From Planctomycetota bacterium (GTDB lineage: Bacteria > Planctomycetota > Planctomycetia > Pirellulales > Pirellulaceae), in assembly GCA_026692885.1 (NCBI GenBank), contig JAPLNJ010001160.1:1-42863 (forward strand): DNA of 42,863 nucleotides, read 5' to 3'. The notes below the pieces were generated by a model. The model made no database searches. It was not told the DNA's origin and saw only the letters and a list, made by a program, of their open reading frames with translations. Position numbers and translations under genes: made by a program. This document shows positions 1-7,291 of the stretch, piece after piece; position 1 is the first letter of the stretch, and every line of letters begins with the position of its first letter.

Positions 1-1
1 C

Positions 2-79
2 CACAAGTACCAGCGGCTGGACAAAGGCGAGGAGTTCTTCCACACCGACTGGCTCCGCGAACGCAAGCAGCCGGAGTAA
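2..79 (+). CDS. 3' end of an unidentified protein-coding gene (partial)
   Basis: An open frame runs from the left edge to a TAA stop and gives a 25-residue charged tail ending in WLRERKQPE. Codon choice (GC-rich third positions) looks like the other genes here. Too little is present to assign a family. Nothing else in the first 79 bases competes with it. Confidence 0.4.
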   Translation, partial: HKYQRLDKGEEFFHTDWLRERKQPE

Positions 80-165
80 CGGTGGGCAGGCTGATCCACC
101 GTGTTGTTCCGGCCGATGTCGACCCAATCGTGCCGGTACGCGATACTCTAGGGATCAGGCCGCGG

Positions 166-253
166 CCTTGATCATAAGGTTGCGCATCGTAACCCGACGC
201 GTCAGCGAGGAAGAGCGGCGTTTCCTCGCTGACGCGTCGGGTTACGATGATCC
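166..253. repeat. Palindromic MITE-like element, family 1, copy a (right end missing)
   Basis: The left end reads CCTTGATCATAAGG and is followed by a perfect 23-bp inverted repeat (190-212 against 222-244) with a short loop, then GTTACGATGATCC. The same left end and inner hairpin recur at 13005-13133, and the same outer ends at 24115-24182. This copy lacks the right terminal repeat CGATCAAGG. Confidence 0.8.
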
Positions 254-401
254 ATCGGGCGTGTTAAGCGACTCGCATAACACGCCCGACGCCACAATAA
301 GAATTTCCAGGAAACTGTTGACTAGCCGAAGTTTAGCTGCTAGGTTCGGCCTTGTTTTTTGGCGCGAGTTGTCCCGCCGGAACGCCGTCGTAACGAATTG
401 G

Positions 402-475
402 TTTCTATCCCACCTGCTCCCGGCAAAAGACATCGCGGTGGCGTAGGACCGTGCCGGGAGCAGGTGGGATAGAAA
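402..475. repeat. Perfect 24-bp inverted repeat
   Basis: Arms at 402-425 and 452-475 are exact reverse complements (left arm begins TTTCTATCCCACC) around a 26-bp centre. No other copy was noticed in this window, so mobility cannot be judged. It could also fold as a hairpin in RNA, but there is no T-run that would make it an intrinsic terminator. Confidence 0.75.
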
Positions 476-558
476 TCCAAACAAGATATTTGTAGGGCGG
501 CTGGCGGTAGAATTAGAAGCCGGTAGAACACAACGAACATCCTGGGCAGTACACCGAT

Positions 559-1521
559 ATGAAGGTCACCCTATCTCTCGTGCGGAAATGCATCGTTGGC
601 CTCGTCCTGGGCGGGATCGGCGGTTTCATCTGCGCGGTCCTTTGCATCATTTTGCTCTTTGCGTTGGATTCCACCACTGGCGGGAACACCGGGAGCAAAT
701 TGCGCTGGTTGATGTGGGTGGTCTTGTTCGGGGGGCCGATCGTCGGCGTTCTGATCCGGATCCTCCGGGAATTCATGCGCCAGCAAGCGGAACTGATGGC
801 CCAGAATGCTGCCGAGGCGCAGCGCCGAGAGGCGACGGCGTCTCGGCAACGTGCCCTCGCGGGGCGACTTTCCACGTTGCTTTCACAGTCCACGACTTCC
901 GCAGGCGGCTTGCCCGCCCTCCTTTTCGCCGCCGAGACTGCGCTCGATCGCGCGGAACGCGAGTTCCACGACGGCGCATTCGCTCCGTTCTGGGACGCTG
1001 TCGAAGACGCGGCTAACGCACTGGCGCGATTCAGCGGCACTGTGGACCAGTTGATTGGGAATGCCCAGAGCTACAAGACCCACGCGGCTGTCCTTCCCTC
1101 CCCATTGCCGCCATTTCGCCTAGGGGTCCACTCGCTGCCAGATGCCTCCGGTACAGCAACGCGTATGCGCGGAATCGTTCGCCAATCGCAAAAGAACTAC
1201 CAGTTCGCAAGCATTTATGAGCAGCGAAAGACCAACCAACTCCTCGTTGCCGGATTCTCGACTCTCGGCCAGGCAATAAACGAACTTGGCGATCGCTTAC
1301 ATTCATCACTCGAGGCTCTTGGTTCCTCCGTTAACATCACCATAGAATGTGCTTCCGAGGAGGCATCACGGAAAGCCGACGCCCTTCGGGAACAAATGCA
1401 GCGCGACTCAGAAGATCGGCGCACGGATGAACGGAAAGGATCCGAAGAACGGCGCAGCCATGAACGGCAACAGCGAGAAATGCTGGACAACATACAACGC
1501 CGGCGTAAGCCATTGCCGTAG
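559..1521 (+). CDS. Membrane-anchored coiled-coil protein of unknown function
   Basis: A 320-residue protein with two strongly hydrophobic segments near the N-terminus (about residues 11-36 and 49-68), then a Gln/Ala/Arg-rich helical stretch that looks like a coiled coil. The last 50 residues are extremely charged (repeated Glu-Arg-Arg patterns). The central segment around YEQRKTNQLLVAGF is reminiscent of bacterial membrane proteins with two helices and a cytoplasmic helical body, but I cannot name a family. The ATG has no strong Shine-Dalgarno sequence. The HicB-like gene follows 49 bases later and is probably independent. Coding is supported by length and by an uninterrupted, compositionally sensible protein. 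Confidence 0.7.
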   Translation: MKVTLSLVRKCIVGLVLGGIGGFICAVLCIILLFALDSTTGGNTGSKLRWLMWVVLFGGPIVGVLIRILREFMRQQAELMAQNAAEAQRREATASRQRALAGRLSTLLSQSTTSAGGLPALLFAAETALDRAEREFHDGAFAPFWDAVEDAANALARFSGTVDQLIGNAQSYKTHAAVLPSPLPPFRLGVHSLPDASGTATRMRGIVRQSQKNYQFASIYEQRKTNQLLVAGFSTLGQAINELGDRLHSSLEALGSSVNITIECASEEASRKADALREQMQRDSEDRRTDERKGSEERRSHERQQREMLDNIQRRRKPLP

Positions 1522-1570
1522 ACACTTCCCAATAGCGGATTCTTACGCGACAAACACGGAGAGAGTCAAC

Positions 1571-1777
1571 GTGAAATCCATCGTCACAATGAACTGCGAC
1601 GAGGACGGCGTGTGGGTCGTCGAGTGTCCATCCATCCCCGGTTGCGTTAGTCAAGGGGCAACACGGGGCGAAGGTCTGGAGAATGTCAAGGACGCCATCG
1701 CGGCTTGCCTTGCGGTTCGCTTGGAACGAGGGATGCCCCTGACGGTTGAAACACAGCAGGTGGAGGTAGCGGCCTGA
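1571..1777 (+). CDS. hicB: HicB-family antitoxin
   Basis: A 68-residue protein with the HicB/UPF0150 pattern: a short beta-strand start, WVVECPSIPGCVSQG, then a helix with ENVKDAIAACLAVRLERG. In the family this partial RNase-H-like fold binds and neutralises the HicA mRNA interferase and often represses its own promoter. I chose the GTG at 1571 because GGAGAGAG lies just upstream; the internal ATG at 1589 would cut off the first strand. Its stop overlaps the ATG of the next gene by one base (TGATG), a normal translationally coupled TA arrangement. Its expected toxin partner is reduced to a stub in the next gene, so this is probably an orphan antitoxin. Confidence 0.8.
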   Translation: MKSIVTMNCDEDGVWVVECPSIPGCVSQGATRGEGLENVKDAIAACLAVRLERGMPLTVETQQVEVAA

Positions 1778-2082
1778 TGCCACGGTTGCCACGATTGAGC
1801 GGCCGCGAAGTGGCCAATGCGTTCGAATTGCTGGGCTTGCTCAAAGGCTCAAGTCTTACGGGAGCGGAAAAGATGCGAAGCAAGGTAACCGAACAAGGCG
1901 TGGTCCTGCCGAAACAATGGTTCCCTGGCGTCGATGAGGTTGACATTCGTCGGGAGAACAACCGCGTCGTCGTGGTTCCATTCCGCGGAGATGATCCGAT
2001 TTCGGAACTCGGAAAAGATCCCATCACTGTTGACGTCGATGACGCTTCGGACAACCACGATCGCTACCTTTACGGTCAATGA
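1777..2082 (+). CDS. HicA N-terminal stub fused to an AbrB/VapB-like antitoxin
   Basis: The first ~20 residues (MPRLPRLSGREVANAFELLG) match the start of HicA toxins, but the double-stranded-RNA-binding-like core with its catalytic histidine is absent. From residue 33 (MRSKVTEQGVVLPKQW) the protein becomes an AbrB-like DNA-binding antitoxin and ends with the helix pattern ITVDVDDASDNHDRYLYG, typical of antitoxins paired with PIN toxins. An internal ATG at 1873 preceded by GGAGCGGAAAAG is probably the ancestral start of that antitoxin (69 residues). The stop overlaps the PIN gene start by ATGA. I infer a deletion that removed most of hicA and joined two adjacent TA operons. The DNA-binding half may still work from either start. 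Confidence 0.75.
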   Translation: MPRLPRLSGREVANAFELLGLLKGSSLTGAEKMRSKVTEQGVVLPKQWFPGVDEVDIRRENNRVVVVPFRGDDPISELGKDPITVDVDDASDNHDRYLYGQ

Positions 2083-2486
2083 TTCAGATTTTTTTTTACA
2101 CGGGCTACATCCTGGCCTTGGAACTAGCCAACGACCAAAACTATCAGGCCGCACAGCAGCATTGGCGGCGTTTCGCCGCTGCTCCGCCATCACTGGTCAC
2201 CACCTCTTACGTTTTTGACGAAGTCGTGACCTTCTTCAGCAATCGCGGGCACCACGGCAAGGCAGTTCAGGTCGGCAACAATTTGCTGGCGAGTGCTGCG
2301 TTGAAGTTGGTACACGTCGATGAGGAACTGTTTGACGCTGGCTGGGAATACCTGCAACGTCATGACGACAAACGATACTCGCTGACCGACTGCATCTCTT
2401 TCGTCTTGATGGAACGGCTTGGGATTGCCACAGCCTACAGTTTCGACCACCACTTCCGACAGGCAGGATTCCAAACGGAGCCGTGA
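2079..2486 (+). CDS. PIN-domain toxin (VapC-like) with altered active site
   Basis: A 135-residue PIN-domain protein. PIN toxins are metal-dependent RNases whose centre is built from three or four acidic residues. Here E48 (FDEVV), D104 (LTDCISF) and D123 (FDHHF) are in place, but the first aspartate, expected in the FFDTGY pattern at the end of the first strand, is a tyrosine (FFYTGY, residue 7). The codon sits at the end of a run of nine T bases. Losing this ligand usually abolishes activity. The gene overlaps the antitoxin by four bases, so it was built as an antitoxin-toxin pair. I regard it as a probably inactivated toxin. Confidence 0.8.
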   Translation: MIQIFFYTGYILALELANDQNYQAAQQHWRRFAAAPPSLVTTSYVFDEVVTFFSNRGHHGKAVQVGNNLLASAALKLVHVDEELFDAGWEYLQRHDDKRYSLTDCISFVLMERLGIATAYSFDHHFRQAGFQTEP

Positions 2487-2596
2487 GGGATCGGGCCTCT
2501 GAATCCCCCGCACTCCACAGGCTGTCGGTTCAGAATCAGGCGGCGGTGAAGCCACCGTCGACGTTGATGTGCCTTGCCGCTCAAATTCACCGGCGG

Positions 2597-2771
2597 CTAG
2601 CGCCCAAGGCCACTCACTTTGTAGCGGCACGGCGCGAGCCGTCCGGTATTACAGTCGGAAAACCGGGCGGCTTGCGCCGCTCCGCTAACAGAAAACGCCC
2701 CCAATGGTCCCAAAGTAAGTGGCATTCGGCTAGCGCCTTGCCGCTCAAAGTAAGTGGCCTTGGGCTGACGC
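2597..2771. repeat. Nested palindromic element between the PIN gene and the exonuclease
   Basis: The outer arms CTAGCGCCCAAGGCCACTC... (2597-2620) and AAAGTAAGTGGCCTTGGG... (2747-2771) are inverted copies. A further copy of the right arm motif lies at about 2712-2736. Inside is a second inverted repeat (2623-2646 against 2662-2686) starting AGCGGCACGGCGCGAG. This looks like one element inserted into another. The rest of the 2487-2800 spacer holds no gene I can support. Confidence 0.65.
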
Positions 2772-2800
2772 ACACTGCTTGCCAGTGGCCGCAGGTCACG

Positions 2801-3373
2801 TCACGAAATCGCCTTCCGCGCGCGGAGTTCGAAGAAACACCGCAGGCAGGCCAGGCAGTCGGCCGCGGCGTCGTGGGCACCTGTGACGGGCTGACCGAAC
2901 AGCTTCTGGTGTAGCTCCGACAACGTAGGCCACTTGTAGCCGTGCCGGCCTGGCAATCGGCAGAACTCGACCGACTCTTTCATGGTGCAACGCCATTTCT
3001 TGCGGCGCAAGGCGTCCGGCAGACCTGCTCGGAGCAGTTCGGCGCCCGTGACGCGCGAGTCGAAGTCGAGGTTGTGAGCGACCAGCACTTTGGCCTGCTT
3101 CACAGCTTCCACAAACTGCTCCAACACCGGCCGCAACGGAACCCCGTGCGCGGTGGCATACTCAGTCGAAATGCCATGCACCTCGCGGGCGCTCGGCGAG
3201 ATGCCGAAGCCGTCGGGTTGGATCAGATGAACCTGGGGCGGATCGGGTTGGCCCTGCGAGTTGCAGGCAACCCACGCCACTTGGACAATCCGCGGCCAGT
3301 TTTCCAGATCCGACGCCGGTGCCTCCCAACGTCTTGGCAGATCCGCCGTTTCCGTGTCGAAAAACAAGTACAT
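2801..3373 (-). CDS. DEDDh 3'-5' exonuclease (DnaQ/epsilon-like)
   Basis: A 190-residue protein with the full DEDDh signature: D6 and E8 in FFDTETADLP (Exo I), D103 in AHNLDFD (Exo II), and H167/D172 in GAHDAAADC (Exo III). Such proteins remove nucleotides from 3' ends using two metal ions, in proofreading or RNA/DNA turnover. The Exo II context HNLDFD followed by the KWPTLSELHQKLFG stretch is typical of stand-alone DnaQ-like exonucleases. I start at the ATG at 3373 because GAGGG sits eight bases upstream and the frame beyond it has no protein character. It stands alone on the minus strand, so its pathway cannot be read from context. Confidence 0.85.
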   Translation of the reverse strand: MYLFFDTETADLPRRWEAPASDLENWPRIVQVAWVACNSQGQPDPPQVHLIQPDGFGISPSAREVHGISTEYATAHGVPLRPVLEQFVEAVKQAKVLVAHNLDFDSRVTGAELLRAGLPDALRRKKWRCTMKESVEFCRLPGRHGYKWPTLSELHQKLFGQPVTGAHDAAADCLACLRCFFELRARKAIS

Positions 3374-3507
3374 CGCTCGACCCTCGCGCACCCCTGTGTT
3401 GACAGTATGATACCGCAGTCGCGAGTTCCGCAAAACCCACCCTCTCGCAGCTTGGTAGATCTTCGCTTAACCAGGAGCCGGGTCAAACGAGCCAATGCGA
3501 CGGGAAG

Positions 3508-3562
3508 AACCCGAAGCGTGAGCGAGGCGATGCGGCCAGTTCCTCGCTTACGCTTCGGGTTA
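3508..3562. repeat. Hairpin related to the family 1 core
   Basis: Arms starting AACCCGAAGCGTGAGCGAGG (3508-3527) and their inverse (3542-3562) pair with a single mismatch. The arm resembles the inner hairpin of family 1 (AACCCGACGCGTCAGCGAGG), so that hairpin also exists on its own. Confidence 0.7.
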
Positions 3563-3564
3563 GT

Positions 3565-3608
3565 GAGTCCTAGGTTGCCAATGGCATAGGAGGGCGAGGG
3601 GCCCAACA
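3565..3608. repeat. Partial family B element (one end)
   Basis: GAGTCCTAGGTTGCCAATGG followed by AGGGCGAGGGGCCC matches the ends of the complete elements at 5288-5439 and 15306-15450. Only one terminus is present, abutting the hairpin at 3508-3562. Confidence 0.65.
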
Positions 3609-3657
3609 GGCACTGCTGTGAACATCTTGACATCGTCCAAGATCCGTGAATCGCTCT

Positions 3658-3763
3658 GGTTACGAGGCTCTGCCTCGTAACCCACTGGACGCGAGGCTCC
3701 GCCTCCAAAACAGGCCGGCAGAGCCGGCAATGCAGTGCGTTCCCAGGCAGAGCCTGGGAACGA
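3658..3763. repeat. Cluster of four short hairpins
   Basis: Four consecutive small palindromes: GGTTACGAGGC/GCCTCGTAACC, GCGAGGC/GCCTC, GCCGGC/GCCGGC, and CGTTCCCAGGC/GCCTGGGAACG. They fill most of the spacer upstream of the MFS transporter. None is followed by a T-run, so I do not call terminators. The last is a repeat type commonly seen in planctomycete spacers. Confidence 0.6.
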
Positions 3764-3896
3764 GGGTTTGCCAGCAGCGTGCGGCAACAAGTAAGCCGAT
3801 CAATCGATCGCCATGATTGTCAGCGGCATTCTCGTGTTGCTAGAATGCCGCTGCGGCGCAAGTCCTTTATCGCTTTTGGTTCACAAGGAGCACAGT

Positions 3897-5117
3897 ATGG
3901 GACGCGGATGGGTCGTGACACTTTCGGGCATGGGCATCAACCTGGCGCTGGGGATTCTGTACACGTGGAGTGTGATCAGCAAGGCGATTCCGGCCGAATG
4001 GGGCTGGACGGAGGAGGACAAATCCGCACCGTTCTCTTATGCCTGCTTGATCTTCTCGTTCATGATGATCCCGGCCGGCCGTCTGCAAGACAAGCTCAGC
4101 CCGCGACTGGTGGCCACCATTGGTGGTCTGCTGGTGGGTGCCGGGATGATCCTTGCCAGCCAGGCGGATACCTATTTCAGTTACGTGTTGGGGTTCGGGG
4201 TCTTGGCCGGGACGGGGTTCGCCTTCGGCTACGCTTCGGCTACGCCACCCGCGGTGAAGTGGTTCCCGGCTAAACGGACGGGCATGATCGCCGGGATTGT
4301 CGTCTCCGGGTTCGGGCTGGCGTCGGTCTATGCCGCGCCGCTGGCCACGTGGCTGATCGCGACCCAGGGCGTGCCGAGGACGATGTGGATCCTGGGGCTG
4401 GCATTCCTGGTCGTGGTGGTGGCGTTGTCGCAGCTGCTCCGCATCCCACCCAAGGGTTACGTGCCGCCTGGGACGGCGGCGCCGACGCAGGGTATCGTCG
4501 CCAAGCGAGAGAACTTCTCCCCGGTCGAAATGCTGAGTACCGTGCAGTTTTACCTGCTGTGGTTCATGTATTTTTGCGGTTCGGGGGCGGGCTTGATGGT
4601 GATCGCCAAGTTAGCCCCACTCGCGAAGACCCAAGTGGGTATCACGCACGGCTTCATCTTGGTCGCCTGGCTGGCCGTAGGCAACGGGGCGGGCCGAATC
4701 ATCACCGGCACGCTGTCCGACCGTCTGGGCCGCAAGCCGACGATCATCGGCTGCTTACTGTTTCAGGCGGTGCTGATGGTGGTCCTGACGTTCGCCACCA
4801 CCGGGTCCGTCTTGGGGACCATCCCGGCCATGGCGTTGCTCTCGGCTTTGATTGGAGCGAACTATGGCGCGAATCTGGCGATCTATCCGTCGATCACGAA
4901 AGATTTCTATGGTCTAAAGAATTTCGGCGTCAACTACGGGTTGCTGTTCACCGCTTGGGGGGTCGGCGGATACGCCTTGTCGAAACTACTCGCCGGAAAG
5001 CTCTTCGATGCGTACCACAGCTACATCGTGTCGTGCTACGTGGCGGCAGGGTTGCTCGTCGTAGCCGCGGTCGTGGCCTTGCTGCTGCAGCCGCCCAAGG
5101 CAGAGCGCTCGACGTAG
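3897..5117 (+). CDS. MFS transporter, oxalate/formate antiporter (OFA)-like
   Basis: A 406-residue integral membrane protein with about 12 hydrophobic helices. The OFA-like start reads GINLALGILYTWSVISKAIP, followed by the family's WGWTEED... stretch, the signature loop GRLQDKLSPR between helices 2 and 3, and GRIITGTLSDRLGRK in the second half. OFA proteins exchange small carboxylates such as oxalate and formate across the cytoplasmic membrane; the real substrate here is unknown. The start is the ATG at 3897, since AAGGAG lies six bases upstream; a longer frame back to 3813 lacks this. The TAG stop is part of a GTAGGGTAGGCCAAGG sequence that resembles the left end of the family D repeats. Confidence 0.85.
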   Translation: MGRGWVVTLSGMGINLALGILYTWSVISKAIPAEWGWTEEDKSAPFSYACLIFSFMMIPAGRLQDKLSPRLVATIGGLLVGAGMILASQADTYFSYVLGFGVLAGTGFAFGYASATPPAVKWFPAKRTGMIAGIVVSGFGLASVYAAPLATWLIATQGVPRTMWILGLAFLVVVVALSQLLRIPPKGYVPPGTAAPTQGIVAKRENFSPVEMLSTVQFYLLWFMYFCGSGAGLMVIAKLAPLAKTQVGITHGFILVAWLAVGNGAGRIITGTLSDRLGRKPTIIGCLLFQAVLMVVLTFATTGSVLGTIPAMALLSALIGANYGANLAIYPSITKDFYGLKNFGVNYGLLFTAWGVGGYALSKLLAGKLFDAYHSYIVSCYVAAGLLVVAAVVALLLQPPKAERST

Positions 5118-5287
5118 GGTAGGCCAAGGTCGCGAGTTACGCTCCGTTCGCAACAGCTTGACGGCCCGCCGTACCAGGGGCGGCGGAACCGGCGGAAGCT
5201 CCTCGATCAGTTGCTGCCGGACAGCGTCGTCCCGCGCTGCTTCCTCTGCAGTGAGATGACGAGTCCGAGTTATCTTTGGCCGTTCCT
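5118..5287 (-). pseudogene. Possible remnant of a small DNA-binding/antitoxin-type gene
   Basis: Read on the minus strand, 5125-5262 has an open frame of about 45 codons beginning TRHLTAEEAARDDAVRQQL, followed by a Pro-rich linker and RRAVKLLRTERNSR. The first part has the look of the start of small planctomycete Xre-type proteins, recalled from memory, but there is no ATG and the downstream helix-turn-helix is missing. I treat it as a decayed fragment with low confidence. Confidence 0.25.
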
Positions 5288-5439
5288 ATTGAGTCCTAGG
5301 TTGGCAATGGAAAACGAGAGAACGTGGATTGGGAGGGCGACGCTCCCGCGGAGCCGTGGGCCGTCCCTGACGGCCCGTTCCAGCTCGGCGGGGTGCCCAC
5401 TGGGCCCCTCGCCCTCCCATTGGCAACCTAGGACTTAAT
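5288..5439. repeat. Complete family B palindromic element (about 152 bp)
   Basis: Terminal inverted repeats: ATTGAGTCCTAGGTTGGCAA at the left and its near-perfect inverse, ending ...CCTAGGACTTAAT, at the right. The core contains GGGAGGGCGA motifs in both orientations. A second complete copy lies at 15306-15450. The right terminus overlaps the last codons of gltD and provides its stop codon (TAA on the minus strand at 5435-5437). Confidence 0.8.
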
Positions 5440-7003
5440 AAGGGCGCGCGGCGAGCGATGCTTCCAGAGCTTCTTCGTCCTCGGAGAGTTCCCGGCCGCT
5501 CGTCAGGTACTCATCAATGGCCCGCGCGGCGCCGCGCCCTTCGTGGATGGCCCAGACCACCAGCGACTGCCCGCGGCGGCAATCGCCGGCGGCAAAGACG
5601 CCCGGCATGTTGGTGGCGAAGCGGTCGTGCACCGCCTTGAAATTGCTGCGCGGATCACACTCGACACCAAGCATGTCCGAGACCGTACGTTCCGGGCCGA
5701 GAAAGCCCATCGAGAGCAGCACGAGATCCGCTTTCCAGACTCGCTCCGTGCCGGAGATTTCCGTGAAGGGCGCCTTGCCGTTCGGTTTCGACCAATCGAT
5801 ATTCACGGTCTTGATGCCCGCCACATTTCCGCGCGCGTCATCCAGGAACTCCTTGGCCAGGATCGCATACACCCGCGGGTCCTCACCGAACCGCTGCTTG
5901 CACTCCGCGTGGGAATAGTCCGTACGCTGAATCTGCGGCCACTGCGGCCAGGGGTTGTCCGGCCGGCGCTCGGCCGGGGGCTTGGGAAGCAGTTCGAAGT
6001 TGACCACGCTCTTGCAGCCGTGCCGTAGCGACGTCCCAATACAATCCGCGCCTGTATCGCCACCGCCGATCACCACCACGTCTTTCCCGTGAGCGCTGAG
6101 ATAGGCTTCGTCCGTGAGATTCGAATCCAGCAGGCTCTTGGTATTCCGGGTCAGGAAATCCATCGCGAAGTGAAGGCCCTTCAACTCGCGGCCGGGAATG
6201 CGCAGATCGCGGGGCGTGGTGGCCCCGGTGGCCAGCAGCAGCACGTCATGCCCCTTGAGCAGCTGCTGCGGGTCGATGTACTGGATGCGCTCCCCGTGTT
6301 CCTCCATGATCCGCGTCATGTGCCCCGGCGGGAAGTCTTCCCGCTTACCGATGTGGGTATTGGTCACGAAGCGGATGCCTTCTTCCTTGAGCAGGTTGAT
6401 CCGCCGTTGGACCACGGCTTTATCGAGTTTCATACTCGGGATGCCGTACATCAACAGTCCGCCGATGCGGTCCGCACGCTCGAAGACCGTGACCTCGTGC
6501 CCCAGTTTGTTCAACTGCGCGGCCGCCGCCAGGCCCGCGGGGCCGGAACCGACGATCGCCACGTTCTTGCCGGTGCGCAGCTCAGGCGGATTGGGCTTGA
6601 CCCAGCCTTCATCGAAGGCTCGGTCAATGATCGCGTTTTCGATGTTCTTGATCGTCACGGCCGGCTGGATGATCCCCAGCACACAGGCGCCTTCGCACGG
6701 CGCAGGACAGACGCGCCCCGTAAACTCGGGGAAGTTATTGGTCTTGTGCAGCCGGTCCAACGCCTCGTGCCAGCGGCCCTGGTAGACCAAGTCGTTCCAT
6801 TCCGGGATCAGGTTGTCGATCGGACAGCCCGTGTGCGACAGGCAAAACGGGACGCCGCAGTCCATGCACCGGGCCCCTTGCGTGCGCAGATGTTCTTCTT
6901 CCGGGTCCGTGAAGATTTCCTTGAAATCCTGCAGTCGGACGACCGGCGGCCGGTACGGGACGTTCTTGCGGGGGTATTCTTTGAAACCGGTTGGTTTGCC
7001 CAT
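5435..7003 (-). CDS. gltD: Glutamate synthase (NADPH) small subunit
   Basis: A 522-residue protein that takes electrons from NAD(P)H through FAD and Fe-S clusters to the large subunit, which makes glutamate from glutamine and 2-oxoglutarate. The N-terminal Fe-S domain has [22 protein letters not shown] and [10 protein letters not shown]. The FAD site is [17 protein letters not shown], and the NADPH site [14 protein letters not shown]. Length is slightly above the usual 470-490 residues. The ATG at 7003 gives the expected start [13 protein letters not shown]. It lies downstream of gltB on the same strand but 288 bases away, separated by a palindromic element. The last residues and the stop codon fall within a family B repeat end. 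Confidence 0.95.
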   Translation of the reverse strand: MGKPTGFKEYPRKNVPYRPPVVRLQDFKEIFTDPEEEHLRTQGARCMDCGVPFCLSHTGCPIDNLIPEWNDLVYQGRWHEALDRLHKTNNFPEFTGRVCPAPCEGACVLGIIQPAVTIKNIENAIIDRAFDEGWVKPNPPELRTGKNVAIVGSGPAGLAAAAQLNKLGHEVTVFERADRIGGLLMYGIPSMKLDKAVVQRRINLLKEEGIRFVTNTHIGKREDFPPGHMTRIMEEHGERIQYIDPQQLLKGHDVLLLATGATTPRDLRIPGRELKGLHFAMDFLTRNTKSLLDSNLTDEAYLSAHGKDVVVIGGGDTGADCIGTSLRHGCKSVVNFELLPKPPAERRPDNPWPQWPQIQRTDYSHAECKQRFGEDPRVYAILAKEFLDDARGNVAGIKTVNIDWSKPNGKAPFTEISGTERVWKADLVLLSMGFLGPERTVSDMLGVECDPRSNFKAVHDRFATNMPGVFAAGDCRRGQSLVVWAIHEGRGAARAIDEYLTSGRELSEDEEALEASLAARPY

Positions 7004-7098
7004 GAATCTTTGCCTTCACATTTCAGTGAACAAAATACTCACACCTTGCGAGCATCCCACGGCTCGAGATCTCCCGCCGCCTCGGCGCACTCCCCGTT

Positions 7099-7241
7099 GG
7101 AGGCTGCTGAAATACTAGCGGAAAGCAACGTGGGGTAAGCTTCCAGCTTGCCAATCTTCCGTATTCGTCCGTTTCCTCGTCTTCCCCGGCTACGCACTTG
7201 GCAAGCTAGAAGCTTACCCCCCGACTAATTCAGCAGCCTCC
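7099..7241. repeat. Palindromic element between gltB and gltD (about 143 bp)
   Basis: Terminal arms GGAGGCTGCTGAAATACTAG (left) and an imperfect inverse ending ATTCAGCAGCCTCC (right). Inside, a second inverted pair reads TAAGCTTCCAGCTTGCCA and TTGGCAAGCTAGAAGCTTA. The flanking bases CGTTGG/CCGTTGG suggest a short duplication or extension of the ends. It fills the spacer inside the gltBD unit. Confidence 0.75.
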
Positions 7242-7291
7242 GTTGGGTCGCGGTTAAACGAGCCGTCCCTTGAGCTGCCCACTGGTGCCCC

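Larger units (their letters stand above)
80..558. other. Gene-free spacer with two palindromic elements
   Basis: I see no gene with coding character between the partial first gene and the membrane protein. Short open frames here are created by two palindromes (166-253 and 402-475), annotated separately. No convincing promoter was recognised. Confidence 0.5.

Noticed and set aside
402..475. Intrinsic terminator
   Set aside because: The perfect 24-bp hairpin has no adjacent T-run on either strand.
2483..2914. 143-codon plus-strand frame downstream of the PIN gene
   Set aside because: It crosses a nested palindrome and overlaps the exonuclease antisense; residue composition is typical of translated repeats.
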